DNA of 64,000 nucleotides from Toxorhynchites rutilus septentrionalis (GCF_029784135.1 NC_073745.1:242757624-242821623); one strand, 5' to 3'; shown: positions 1 through 11,639, counted from the stretch's first letter. Made by a program: numbers and translations. The notes: generated from the sequence alone by a model not told the origin.

Positions 1-1766
1 AAATCTGCTAATGTGGTTGCTCTTTTAATGTGTCTAGGCATCGAATTGAAATAAGTAACACCTTTAAAAAATAGGGAGTTCTGCGATACTCTACTTAAGA
101 AGTTTGGTGTTCGTACTTCGTCAGCGTTTCTGGTATTATATCGATGAATATCACTTCCTCTTTCAATTCGATCACACAAATATCGAGGCAGCAATCCATT
201 TATTATTTTGAAAACGAACACCATGGTCAAATATACAATTCTTTGCTTCACAGATAGCCATTGAAGCGTGTTTAGCATGAGAGCTGAGGAAGTGTATCTA
301 TTACAACGCAAGGTCAAACGCATTACTTTATTTTGTAAACGTTGTAACCTCAACATTTGTGTTTCGTTAGCAAGGAAAAGAATGGATGAACAGAAGTCTA
401 TGTGTGGCGATATTATGGATTTATATAATTGAATCTTACTCGAAATAGTCAACTCATTCCTCAAACGGCATATGATACCGTATTTTTTTGCAATTTTTTT
501 GATGACATTATCTATGTGAGACTTAAAAAGCAGTTTGTCATCTATAGTAACACCAAGATACTTTATCTCTCTAACGCGATCAAGTGTCTCACCATTTATC
601 TTTACAAAACACTCGGTGTTATAATATCTCGAAGAAAATACCATGTACTTGGTTTTTCCAACATTTAATTTTAACTGCTTATAGTTCAACCAAATACTAA
701 GAGAATGCAAATCTCTATTTAAGTGCAATGCTGCGGATTCTATTCCTTTAGCTGCTTTGAACAGAACTGTATCGTCAGCAAATAGATTTATATCACAAAA
801 GCGTAAGACTCGTTTCATGTCATTTATGTACATTATGAATAAAATAGGCCCCAACACGCTTCCTTGTGGAACACCAAACTTACTAGCCATTGGTTCAGAA
901 ACAGACTCAGCAAAAACAGTCCTCTGTATTCGATTACTCAAATAACTTTCGAACCATTTGAATGCCGAACCCTCTAAACCAAAGCGCCGTAGAGTCTGTA
1001 ACAACAAGGGCCTGGATATAGTTTCAAAGGCGCGCTTCAGATCCAAAAACACTGCTATGACCGCTTCTTTGTTCTCGATATATTCCTTCCATTTCGCTAA
1101 CACCAAATTCAAAGCAGTTTCACAGGAATGTGATTCCCGGTATCCCGATTGTTCTGGTGCCAGCATAGAGTTATTATTCAAGTAATTCATCAGCTGGCCT
1201 TTAACGACTAATTCTAGCAGTTTCTCTATTGTGTGCAACATATTGATACGACGAAACTCTTCGGATTTAATCGTCCCAGCAATTTTCTGTATTGGAACCA
1301 CTAACGATTCCTTCCAAACTTTGGGCACGTGCCCTGTTCTTAATGAATCATTTATCAGGTCCAGCAGGGAAGGTCCAATGACATGAAAGCAATCTTGAAC
1401 AACTTTTGCATTGACGTCATCAATACCAGCCGACTTTTCTAGTGCAAAACAAATTATTTTTAGGTCCGCAAAAGTTATTGGGTGAAAAAATTCCAGTTTA
1501 CATCTGCTGGCCGTCGGCTGTACTATTTCGTCAGGTTCACTGACCAAATCAATACTATCATTGATAAGTGAAATACTGTCAATGAAATAAGAGTTAAACT
1601 TATTAGCAATTAGATTTTCTGATGTTATGACTGAATTTCCGAAAGTTATGGATCGCGGACAACTGTTTTTAGCTTTCATCAATCTTTTTAAAATTTTCCA
1701 CAACTGTTTGCTATTATTTTTGTTCTGATCAATCTTACTCTGGATATGATGGATTGTTCGAATCTC
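1..1766 (-). CDS. Non-LTR retrotransposon reverse transcriptase (partial, runs off left edge)
   Basis: This is the RT half of a LINE-like polyprotein that would copy element RNA at a nicked target. Read from right to left, one frame stays open from about 1766 to position 1. It shows the RT entry region (SAGIDDVNAKVV, near 1400), the GVPQGSVLGP block near 865, the catalytic LFADDTVLF block near 785, and the downstream segment ending PRYLCDRI...YNTRNA near 150. No stop was seen in the stretches I translated, so the RT domain may be intact. Upstream of about 1766 the frame changes (a WVKRRKINSLLAQ-like stretch is in another frame) and homology ends near 1835, so the endonuclease is lost. The copy is therefore 5'-truncated and probably dead as an element. 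The motifs fit the jockey/CR1 group; the exact family is not resolved. Confidence 0.85.
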
Positions 1767-1835
1767 TATGCAGGGATTCTTGTGCTAACAAGCTGTTTAT
1801 TTTACGTCTTTTGACCCATAAATTCAGGAAATGAA

Positions 1836-3340
1836 TATGATATAGAACTGAGTTATTGCAAAATCTGAGGAACATGAATGAAAATTGTTCCGATATATTA
1901 TCAAACGCAGCAAATTCTTTACCACCATCTGAAAATGAAGCGAATTATATTCAAAGTGAAACATTTGTACTGAAGATAACGATGAATAGTCGATCACCAA
2001 TGATGAACATAAAAGTGTCATCAATATGTTCAAAAAAGGTGTAGGATACTAAATAGTTCAGACTCTGAATCGGACGACTAAAAACACCATTCAGAGGACC
2101 GAAACCGATTGTATTGTGTGGTCCAAATTTGACGAAGGTGATATTATGGCCACAGGAAAAATTATGAATTCGAATTTCGAACTATACTACCACTACAGCA
2201 AATAAGTATCCCGATAAAAAGAAAATTCCTAGTAGTTTTGTAAGTGTTTCAAGTTTTTTTTACAAGTGCGGCTAATCGAATGTCTATCACATGTATAGAT
2301 TTTTAATGTTAAATTCTGTTTTTGAGTAAGATTTTGGAACGGTTTATTTAAAAAAAAAATCATAAATAGTTTATCAACTTCAGCAACTTTTCTGTACATC
2401 ATATTTCAATCAGACATTTTGATTTCGAGTTATGATTATTTATTTTGCGTGAAAGGTCTGTGATTCTGGATATATCTATGTAAAAATCAATCGAAATTGA
2501 ACTTTTTCATTAAACAATGAAAAGTATGATTTTAAGTAGCTGCCACCTTTTTTTAAAAAATAAAGAGAGCCGCGTCAAAATCTGATGTTTTTTTGGCTAT
2601 TTTGTTGTGGAAATTTTGATTTTGATTTTGGTTTTGATTCGTTTTGAAATTTCTAAAAAAAAATAAGAATCGATAATTTTTTTTTCCATTTCAATACTTG
2701 AACCATCGACATATTCGAACGATATATACAAGTGCGATTTCATAGCTTTATGATCATAAATAATTTGCATGCTGACATATGGGCAACACGTTTTTTTTCG
2801 TATCCACAGTTTTTTTTTATCCCATCTGTTTTATTTTATTAGGCTCATTCAGCAATTCAGCTGTACCAGAGCGTAATTTATTCGTGTACATTTTTATCTT
2901 AAGACAATTTTTGTTGCATATTACACTGTATATGTAACTGATCCTGTAAAAATAAACGAATTAGTAAAAAATGAAAAAAAATATTACACTGTAGGCGTAA
3001 TAGTATTGCTGTTCTATCGATACACATGACACCTTTTTCAGCGTAAGAATATTCCTATTGTTCGAATGTTCACAGTTAGACTGTTTACAGCGGGACTGTT
3101 GATATGTTTGTTTCCACAGTTCATTCGAATCATATTCAAGTGTACCTACATTCGACAAAAATAAATTACAGGAACAGAGAGTGAGGGCAAATTTTTCAAG
3201 TGATTTTTGAAATACTGTAATTTTGGAATATTTTAAAAACATATTTCTATCTGTTATGTATATACGAAAGTTACGATTCGTTCATATTGATGGTACGAAT
3301 TGCATTTTGTTGTATTGGTAAAAATATCGGTACATTGGCT
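1836..3340. other. AT-rich sequence, nothing recognised
   Basis: Only short ORFs without recognisable domains lie here, among many A/T homopolymers. No TIR pair, tRNA-like promoter or coding similarity was seen. Confidence 0.4.
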
Positions 3341-4050
3341 TCAATTTTAAATTCCGGTTATCAGAATGGGTCCAGTAGTTCAAAAGCTTTTTTTGAAAAA
3401 GTCATTTTTGGAAGAAAAGGTAATAAAAGAATTTTCAGATCATCGGTTGAATTTGAAAAATCATAACTTAAAAACGAAAGAAAACACATCTCTGATTTTT
3501 GGATATGCTTTGTAAAAAACATCAGCTTTCAAGAAAAAATATTAAAAAATATAGCGCCCTCTAGTCCAAAGGCATTAAAACAACGAAAAACAAATACAAT
3601 CAATAATCTCTAAACTCATTTTCTTTAATTTGATAAGTCGGTCATCTGAATAGGTCCAGTAGTTCAATAGTTATGATTTTTTCAAAAAAAGGACTTTGGA
3701 AAAAGGGAGCAAAAAAACTATCGGTTAACTTTGAAAATTCATAACTTAGAAGCGAAAAAAAACCACATCTCTGATTTTTCTATATGTGATGTGAAAAATC
3801 TTCAGCTTTCTAGAAAAAATATGACGCCCTCTAGTTCAATGGCATGAAAACAACAAATAACAAATACAATCAATAATTACGAAAACAAAATTCATATTTC
3901 TGGCAAGCGCAATACTTTTCCAAAAAAGACTAAGTAATTGGCTTCAATATGATATATTGATCATCTGAATCGGTCCAGTAGTTCAAAAGTCATGATTTTT
4001 TAAAAAAAGGCGAAAATGACGAATAAATGTTTTTTTTTCAGATTTGGGTT
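3341..4050. repeat. Diverged tandem repeat, about 290-bp period, 2.4 copies
   Basis: Three successive segments start near 3350, 3645 and 3955 and share the same order of words: GGTCCAGTAGTTCAAAAG, then an A-rich spacer, CATAACTTA, ACCACATCTCTGATTTTT, GCCCTCTAGT and ACAAATACAATCAATAAT. The third copy is incomplete. Related words occur inverted near 35630-35690 and 51740-51800, with more near 52440, so this is a dispersed family that is locally tandem. No coding capacity was seen. Confidence 0.65.
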
Positions 4051-4688
4051 TATGCAGTGTAAATATCGAGATGAATTAAAAAATGGTTTTTTATGAATTT
4101 TTGAATAAAAGGCGATTACCCTAATTTGATTACTAATTTGGATTACCCTAAAATGAGAATGAGCCCCCTAATAAAAAAATAAAAAAATGCAGGTCTAATA
4201 TTTGGCGATAAAGAACAAATATATCACTTTTCACGAAAATTTGAGAACCATCATATCGGTTTGACATGGAAAGCCTGTATATAGATATCATTTATGAAAT
4301 TTGGCAAGTAAAAATCAGGTAAATTTGAAATTTGTCAAATCTTCAAGATTTGCTCGTATTTGCTCGTGTTTGCACCTTTAGTACTTTATTGCGCTATCAG
4401 TGATTTTCGTTATCCACGATAACCTTGCAACATCATTTCATGAATCTGAGTTCTACTGTAACTTATAGTTTCTATCAACTCACCTTGTTTTGGATATACA
4501 AAGTAAGGGACGCTGATACAAAACCTCAGAACTTGACACAATGAATACAATTTTGTTTCAATTCTCCAAAGCTTTGCACCATGTAATGCCAGATTGACAT
4601 TTTGCTCACGAACATCTTTCTACACATTATTTTATGCGTTTCCGTCAGTTTCTATCGTACATGATGCTAGCCGTACAACTATTCTTAT
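4051..4688. other. No feature recognised
   Basis: AT-rich DNA with no coding similarity, TIR or tRNA-like promoter that I could identify. Confidence 0.35.
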
Positions 4689-5017
4689 GGCGGGTTTACA
4701 TTAGGGAGATCTATAACTAAAGATGGGTTTATTCACATGAAAATATATGTAAACGGGTAAGAATACATATGATACACTTCTTCGAGGTATATATGTATAG
4801 AATGTATAGTATAATTTAAGTATATGTAAACGCTGATGAATTTCTCACTGGTGAGAAATCACTAAAGTTGGATGCAGTTCTACTTCAAGTGAATAAATTC
4901 ACCGAAAGTATGAATATATTCATTATATATGTTCGCGCTAGTGTAAACGGTTGATGCGACTTCTATAAATCTCATCATATTTCTTCACACGAATATATCA
5001 CTAGTCTAAACCCACCC
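4689..5017. mobile_element. MITE-like element with imperfect TIRs
   Basis: The left end (GCGGGTTTACATTAG) and the complement of the right end (GGTGGGTTTAGACTAG) are imperfect inverted repeats about 330 bp apart. Both are flanked by TTA, a possible 3-bp target duplication. Internal GTAAACG words recur in both orientations. It has no coding capacity. It fits non-autonomous mosquito DNA elements in size; the superfamily is not assigned. Confidence 0.5.
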
Positions 5018-5334
5018 TTAGAGTGAACGACAGAGCATGGAATTGGAAGAAATTTTCAATCACATTCCACGTTCAATCCACTCGCATTCAGTTGAATATT
5101 CTCAAAATAGTCTGATTTAAAATGTGAGTATGGATGATTCCTATAGAGATTGATTGATAATGAAAAGGATACGTTCTTCAAGCAAGACAATAAGCAAGCC
5201 AACATTTCCCTAGGAAATAATGTTTTCAAAATTCATTTTGCCTCTAAAAGCAAAATAAAGTGCCTCACTCAGCAGATATAAAAAAATATCCATCCAAATG
5301 TTCGGTTATTTAGTTTTCTCAAAAGCGCACATTG
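5018..5334. other. No feature recognised
   Basis: Short AT-rich spacer between the MITE and the retrotransposon remnant. Confidence 0.3.
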
Positions 5335-5439
5335 ATATGCTTTGAATATAGACTGCACGGTGAAATTTTGAGACGTGTGGACATTATTAAAGACATTGGA
5401 GTTATGTTAGACTCTAAACTAACCTTTTGTGATCATATA

Positions 5440-6912
5440 CAGTGTCGGACAATAGAATAGGACCACAGCTCAATCCAAAACAGAAAGTGACAAAACTTTG
5501 AGAAAAAAAATTCCATTTAAGTGCATCAAACCATTTACAAATTGTAAATTCCATTCTTCGAAGAAATTAAAATCATCCGTAGTTAAACCAATTGTCCTTT
5601 ATTTAAAAATGCGTTTTAAGCATACTTACTGACTAAAATAACGCGACATAAAATAGGACCGCTTTAGAATTCATGGTAAAAAAAAATTTAAAAAAAAGGA
5701 AATTCATACCGTGATCGATTTGCAGGGTTAGTACTTGGTGGTATAACCCTTATTACGCATCACTTCTCGCACCCGGTTCGGCATCGACTCCACCAGCTTT
5801 TGGCACGTTCTCAGCGGGATAGCGTACCACACCGCCTGGATTCTCTCCCACAGCTGCTGCTTGTTTTTTGATTTTTCGGTGTACACCTTACGTTTAACTA
5901 TTTCCCATAGGTTCTCTATGGGATTGAGATCAGGGGACTGTGCTGGCCACTCCATAACGTCTACCTTATTATCCTGAAACCACTTTTTAACCGTTTTAGC
6001 GGTATGTTTGGGGTCGTTGGACCCGGAAAAGGAGAAACTATAGAGAAATGTGCTGTGGTCGGATGAGACCAAAGTGAACCTCATCGGCTCGGACGGAAAG
6101 AGTTGGGTCCATCGCCCACTCGGCTGTGCGTATATGCCCCAGTATACAAATAAAACATTCAAATATGGAGGAGGTAACATCATGGTGTGGGGGTGCTTTT
6201 CTTGGTACGGGGTGGGTCCCTTGTACTGGATCGACCGGATTATGGACCAGCATCTCTACGCCCAGATACTTCGGGAAGTAATGCTGCCACACGCCGAGTG
6301 GGAGATGCCCCTAAAGTGGCAGTTCCAGCAGGACAACGACCCCAAACATACCGCTAAAACGGTTAAAAAGTGGTTCCAGGATAATAAGGTAGACGTTATG
6401 GAGTGGCCAGCACAGTCCCCTGATCTCAATCCCATAGAGAACCTATGGGAAATAGTTAAACGTAAGGTGTACACCGAAAAATCAAAAAACAAGCAGCAGC
6501 TGTGGGAGAGAATCCAGGCGGTGTGGTACGCTATCCCGCTGAGAACGTGCCAAAAGCTGGTGGAGTCGATGCCGAACCGGGTGCGAGAAGTGATGCGTAA
6601 TAAGGGTTATACCACCAAGTACTAACCCTGCAAATCGATCACGGTATGAATTTCCTTTTTTTTTTAATTTTTTTACCATGAATTCTAAAGCGGTCCTATT
6701 TTATGTCGCGTTATTTTAGTCAGTAAATATGCTTAAAAAGCATTTTTAAATAAAGAACAATTGGTTTAACTACGGATGATTTTAATTTCTTCGAAGAATG
6801 GAATTTACAATTTGTAAATGGTTTGATGCACTTAAATGGAAATTTTTTTCTCAAAGTTTTGTCACTTTCTGTTTTGGATTGATCTGTGGTCCTAGTCTAT
6901 TGTCCGACACTG
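5440..6912. mobile_element. Palindromic Tc1-like transposon with TA target duplication
   Basis: The element is 1473 bp, starts CAGTGTCGGACAATAG, ends with its complement, and is flanked by TA at 5438-5439 and 6913-6914. The left 579 bp (5440-6018) are an almost exact inverted copy of the right 579 bp (6334-6912), including the transposase C-terminal half and its 3' noncoding part. Only about 315 bp in the centre is unique. The N-terminal half of the transposase, with its DNA-binding domain, is missing, replaced by the inverted arm. It cannot encode a full transposase but keeps both ends, so it could be moved by a relative. Its transcript would fold into a very long hairpin. Confidence 0.9.
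6050..6625 (+). pseudogene. Tc1 transposase catalytic domain without N-terminus
   Basis: The 191-residue frame covers the DDE catalytic domain that cuts and joins transposon ends. It has the first Asp in WSDET, the second in FQQDNDPKHT and the Glu in SPDLNPIENLW; 34 residues separate the last two, giving DD34E as in Tc1. GGGNIMVWGCFS is the usual inter-catalytic block. It ends NKGYTTKY. The paired and HTH DNA-binding half (roughly 130-150 residues in the family) is absent, because sequence upstream of 6019 is the inverted copy of this gene's own 3' half. The repeated half is readable on the minus strand at 5728-6018. The catalytic triad is complete but the protein lacks its DNA-binding domain. 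Confidence 0.85.
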
Positions 6913-7615
6913 TAGCTTACATTACTTCTAAAGCATCCAAAGTCCTCGGCTTTATTTTCCGTGTCACGAAGCAATTCACAGATGTACATTGCATCAAGGC
7001 CCTATATTGTGCATTTGTTCGATCCGTTCTAGAATATGCGTGCGTTGTTTGGTCACCATATTACCAAAATAGTGTACAACGTATTGAGTCGATTCAGCGA
7101 AAATTTGTTCGATTTTCCTCGCGTAATCTGCCATGGAATGACCCATTTAATCTGCCCAGCTACGAGGATCGCTGTAGTCTCATAGGATTGGATTCATTGG
7201 GCTCTCGAAGGAATGTTACCAAAGCGCTTTTTGTATCTGATATTATTTTATCAAAAAAACGATTGCCCCGAATTGCTATACTTAATTAATTTTAATATTA
7301 GTCGTCGCAATTTGCGTACCCGAAACTACTTGTACCTTCCACCATCTCGAACAAATTACGGCTACAATGAACCCGTAACCAGTATGTGTCGTGTGTTCAA
7401 TCTTTGTAGTTCGTCTTTTGATTATCACCTTTCCCGTTCGTCCCTCAAAGCGCTCTGTTCTGCTGTTCTTAAGTAGTTATAATTGTTATAGGTTTAATAT
7501 TTAGTTCTATAGTTTTATTATTAGTTTTATTATTTAATAATTAATTCTCGGTCATTAGGGCAAACAAGTTAAGCCTGTTGATGTTTGTAAAAATTAAATA
7601 AAATTAAAATTAAAT

Positions 7616-9965
7616 AAACTTTTAAAAATGGTTACCTCCGGCCGGTAACTCAAAAATTGCCCTGGCAGGATCTTTTTTCTATCGTAAAACAATAGTGAAA
7701 ATCCACGCTCGAATGATGGACATGGCTAATTAAGTTAAATGGAAGTGCTTCGTTCCAAAAGTTGTCAAAGATTGCTGTATGGCTTCATCTCCACCACTGG
7801 AAAATAAAGAATTTCGGGTACAAAAAAGTCAATCAAAATTTGTTTCAAGAAAGAGAAGCTATGATGTTAACTGACTTAGTCGGACACTCGAAGTTTGGTA
7901 TTTCCACTTTTGCGCTCCTAAAAACCATTCTTGCAGTGGCTCATAGTTAGGCTGAAGACTATGAATGTGTAACGAAAATCCTAGCTCGAGGTATACAATT
8001 AGATTTATGCTGCGAACCACGTTTGACGTTAGCTCTTATGGTAGGATGCATTCGTGCACTCCGATTTACGTTTTTTCTGCTCCACGAAGGATTGAAAAAG
8101 AGAGGATCTCATGAATGAGACCATTTTTGGTTAATACGAACTGAGGCTTCTTTTGTATAACGATATGTCAGACAACTGTTTCCAATGTTACGAGATAGAA
8201 TCATCATCTTTCAATTTGTATCATTTGTATTCAATTGACAAAAATTAAAATTTAGAAAAAAAACTACACCTTCTACTAGCCAGTTTGATCCTCGGTTGCA
8301 TCCGAATGATATTTCAGAACTTCTATTGACATGTAATAAACAAGAGTTATCCGTTCATGAAATTAATTGTGGTAAAAACAATAATATTGAATGGGAAACA
8401 AGATAACATTGACGTAGACCTAAAATGGACGAAGAGCATTAAGTTCATTTAAAAAAAATGAAGCTTAATACCTCTTCAAAAATACCGATTCTTATATTCG
8501 GGAACAAATTTTATTCAACAAACGCAATGCTATTTTATTTCTTATGCAACCCACCCTCCGACATTGTTTCGAAACAAAAGAATTTTATTGCCGACGAAAA
8601 CGCGTTCGCGAGCTGAATTTGCTACAGATAAAAATCTGAGAAAGCTGACAGGCGCAAAAACTGGCATAAATTGAATTGGTGTCAATGGATCAAGTGAAAA
8701 TCTCATTTCCCGCCGACATCGGGGCACGATGGTGACGAATCTGACTCGTGTGACATTTTGAGAAATAAGTCAGCAGCACCGGCTTGAACTTTGGCAGGAT
8801 ATCTATTCGATGGAGACAAAATCCGTTTGATGACAGCATGGTAAATTGGCAAAGAACGCGAATTGGATTTCTTTTTTGGCCTAATCACTTTGGTGGATGA
8901 GAAATAGAACAATATTCCTGCCATTTGCAAACGCTTCTTTCGACAATTGAACATGCCATATGTGCCTTTTGCATCTCATCAAATTTTGTTTGTTTTGTTG
9001 AGAGAAATGAGGAGAAACTTGTGTCGTATTTTTACTGCGCTAGTAAAAATGTGCTGCCATGGAGAGAAGCGTTTTACGGCCTACAAGCGGTTCAGAAAGG
9101 CAAAATTCCAATTTATTTTTCTGATGTTTTTGAGGCAGGGTAACGATAGAAGAGAGGTATGCATTGTTTGTGAACTAGTTTTATAGACATTTTTTATATT
9201 GTTAATTTTACGCATGTCGAATAGTAATAGAATCCCATACATGGGATAAGTTCAAGTTCCAGTAAAATGAAGGTCCAACAGATGTGCTTGATATGCATTT
9301 AATGAAAGGATAATGTTTGTGAGATACTGATTTTTTTCTGCTTTTTCTTCGAAATTTCAACAAAACTGTTTGCTTTGTTCGATGCTTTTTTTTGGATTTG
9401 TAAAACAGGAAGGAAAAATGAAGCAACTGAAACCTTATAGCTCTGATAAGCACCGATTTGGCCTACTTTTCGACTGCGCGCAAATTAGCAATCATGTTTC
9501 TCCTTGCTTCTGTTTCCTTCCCAGCTCGAAATGAAATTCGATCCGCATCATTGAGCTCCCTCAAATGAGTTTTCTTACGCACCCAGATAAACGCGATTTC
9601 AGCCAATACAAAAAAAAAAAACACCACCAAAGTGGTTGGATGCGAAACTTGTAGAATCTTACTACTAATAGGGAAAACTTTATATCCTTCATTATGCAAA
9701 AAAAACCTGAATAGGAACGAATAGCACGTATACCAGGTGAGGTAGTGGATGAGCAAAACCCAAATATTCCTGTTTCTCGGCATGATAATCAAATTCTATT
9801 AGCCTAATATTATGTGTATCAGGCTCATCTTTGTTGGGCAGAGTTCTCTGCGGTACCATCCCGATTAGAATAATCGGTACGAATGCGACGGTTTAGGCAG
9901 GAATATTACCCACGGTAGTTTTGATCTTAGAAACGGTATGCAACGTATTTTTATATAGAACGGGA
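7616..9965. other. No recognised gene; short orphan ORFs
   Basis: No TIR pair, SINE promoter or known domain was recognised. A minus-strand ORF at 8703-8954 (83 residues, basic, Ser-rich) and overlapping plus-strand ORFs near 8925-9186 sit in slightly higher-GC DNA, but nothing in them is recognisable and no splice structure is convincing. Confidence 0.35.
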
Positions 9966-10165
9966 AGAAAAAAGACGGGTGGGTAATGTCGGGGACATAA
10001 CCGGAGTGACGTAGAACTATACAAAGGGGACAGCTTTTGCTAAATATATATTTCGAATATATTTTTTATTTTCTTCTCCTACGTGAATACCTACCTATCT
10101 ACCTGAAAAATGGATTAGTTTACTGTTTACTTTTCATGAACATGTTGGGGGTTCTGAAAAGAACC
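9966..10165 (-). repeat. Outer arm of the histone inverted repeat, with histone 3' stem-loop
   Basis: Positions 9974-10165 match 17263-17453 in inverted orientation, including GGTGGGTAATGTCGGGGACA, TGACGTAG and the run TACAAAGGGGACAGC. On the minus strand 10165-10150 reads GGTTCTTTTCAGAACC. That is a perfect 6-bp stem with a UUUC loop, the form of the 3' end signal of metazoan replication-dependent histone mRNAs bound by SLBP. No histone coding sequence was recognised directly upstream on that strand in this arm. Confidence 0.75.
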
Positions 10166-10919
10166 TTTGGTGTTGTGTTTTTGCGTTTTTCTTACAAACT
10201 TGATTCTTGTTTTTTCTGAAGGCTTTGTACTTATTAAATGTTCAACGCCGGGCATCTTTCGGCGTATACACATATCGTACAATAAAAATGATGGCTGTGA
10301 TAGGGAATGCATAGATGGTTATCAGCTCATTCACTATCATTTATTTCACTATTGAGCACATTACCGTACCTTAAACTGTGGTTTCGGAGACGAATGAATT
10401 GTAAGATTTGTAGTCTCCGCAAACAAAGTAAATAAAAATGAAAAAGAACTGAGGTTTTGGAGACGAACTCTACGATCTGTCGAGAAATAAACGAGCTAGA
10501 AGCGTTCTGAAAAACCAACAATAAATACAGGGACGGATGACCTTCGGATTAAAGTCCTTTAAAATAAGAACAGAGCAGCAGGAAATACATAGCTCATCAT
10601 GTTGCCTTAGTTAATTTTCTATACAATGCAGATGTAACGTCAGTCAATTTTCAACATCAGTTATCAACCAAAGAAAGCAGTTCTTGCTACCGAGAAAATT
10701 CGTTAATGCCATGCTGCATACAATGTGTTGTAATTTGAAGCCACTTTTAATTCGGAAACCAAGCATGGGTTTGTGAAAACTGAATGATCAATTTAAAAGG
10801 CCCCAACCACCAATCAAGAACAAGCATAAACAAAATAAATCAGTTTATATTATATGTCATATTATTTCACTTTAGAATGCATTGGTATTGTGAATAACTT
10901 TTAATAACTTTTCTTTGAA
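10166..10919. other. Interruption of the histone repeat arm, nothing recognised
   Basis: This segment has no good counterpart in the right arm, so it is probably an insertion or heavily decayed sequence. Words such as TGTAGTCTCCGCAAACAAAG near 10410 resemble the unit at 37170-37195 (AAAGTCTCCGTGAACAAAGG), so part of it belongs to the same repeat complex. Confidence 0.4.
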
Positions 10920-10925
10920 TGGTTT

Positions 10926-11290
10926 AATGGTCCTGAAAAGCGCGGTGTTTTACGGTGGCTGGTTTTGTCACTAAAGCAGTCTGTATAAACAAACTTTTTC
11001 CTTCATCTACCTGCTGCCGTTTTGCGATTGCGTTTGCCACTCGCTGAAACTAGTTGTTGCCTCCGAACCGAATGTGCTCTGTTCTGTAGGCGGGTTTTCT
11101 TATTGTCGTGAGCAGCTTTGCAAACCAACTCGAGCACTCCGGCGGCCGAAATTCTATAACCGCTATTAGGTATACTGGTGCTCCGGCACCAATCCGTTGA
11201 TGCGATGTGATGTGAAATGATGCCATACATCCACACTGATTTACGGTTTGAAAGAGAATGATATATTTTTCAGCGGATCCGCGCATTTTG
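10926..11290 (-). pseudogene. Histone H2A pseudogene copy 1
   Basis: The minus-strand reading recovers H2A pieces: a GAGAPVYL-like block near 11180, then SAAGVLELVCKAAHDNKKTR (11150-11090), matching the H2A core segment AAEVLELAGNAARDNKKTR from the nucleosome acidic-patch region. The N-terminal tail is mostly deleted and the C-terminal part is out of frame. A histone-like 3' stem-loop, degraded in the stem (CGCTTTTCAGGACC on the minus strand), lies at about 10928-10945, and a TATA-poor promoter region upstream reaches 11290. It pairs with copy 4 (16715-17085) in the opposite arm. This is clearly non-functional. Retention of promoter-side and 3'-signal sequence argues for DNA-level duplication, not retroposition. 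Confidence 0.75.
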
Positions 11291-11350
11291 TACTTTAGCG
11301 GTACACGCTCACAGGATAGAGACAAATCGGCAGACTCAGCCAAAGGGGCG

Positions 11351-11626
11351 TGCTCCCGTGGCCGAGTGGTTAGCGTCATAACTAACATGCTGGGTGTTCG
11401 GGTTCGATTCCCGTTCTGGTCGGGGGAATTTTTCGTCAAAGAAATTTCCTCCGACTTGCACTGTGATCACGCGTATTCTAGAGCTTGCCACTCAGAATGC
11501 ATTCAAGGCGTGTTATTTGGCATAGAAATCTCAACTAAGTACTAATAAAAATGAGCAAGTAATACTACGTTGAGACGGCGAAGTTCCTCTAGGAACGTTA
11601 GTGCCATTGAAGAAGAAGAAGAAGAA
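11351..11626 (+). mobile_element. tRNA-derived SINE, Feilai-like
   Basis: The 276-bp element starts with a tRNA-like head containing an A box (TGGCCGAGTGG, 11360) and a B box (GGTTCGATTCC, 11401), the internal RNA polymerase III promoter. An unrelated body follows, and it ends in GAA triplets. This order (tRNA head, conserved body, triplet tail) is that of Feilai SINEs of Aedes. A 12-bp duplication GCCAAAGGGGCG flanks it at 11339-11350 and 11627-11638. The opposite arm of the histone palindrome has the same site unoccupied at 16659-16670 (one mismatch). Confidence 0.9.
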
Positions 11627-11639
11627 GCCAAAGGGGCGA

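Larger units (their letters stand above)
5335..7615 (+). pseudogene. 5'-truncated non-LTR RT remnant split by a Tc1 insertion
   Basis: This is the C-terminal half of a retrotransposon RT (thumb and tail), truncated at about 5335. Residues before the insertion (KDIGVMLDSKLTFCDHI, ending at 5438) join in frame to those after it (AYITSKASKVLGF, from 6915) once the transposon at 5440-6912 is removed. The tail continues through LEYACVVWSPYYQN and KFVRFSSRNLPW, then shifts frame near 7260 and continues as RRNLRTRNYLYLPP...RTNYGYNEP to a stop at about 7476. An A/T-rich 3' region with TAAAATTAAA words ends near 7615. The same protein is preserved at 35830-36841. It is inactive, through 5' truncation, insertion and frameshift. 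Confidence 0.85.

Noticed and set aside
5728..6018. A second, oppositely oriented transposase gene
   Set aside because: It is the inverted duplicate of the C-terminal half of the plus-strand frame and has no catalytic first half.
11353..11426. Functional tRNA gene
   Set aside because: A and B boxes are present, but the sequence continues into a SINE body with a GAA tail and target duplications, and the anticodon arm does not fold convincingly.
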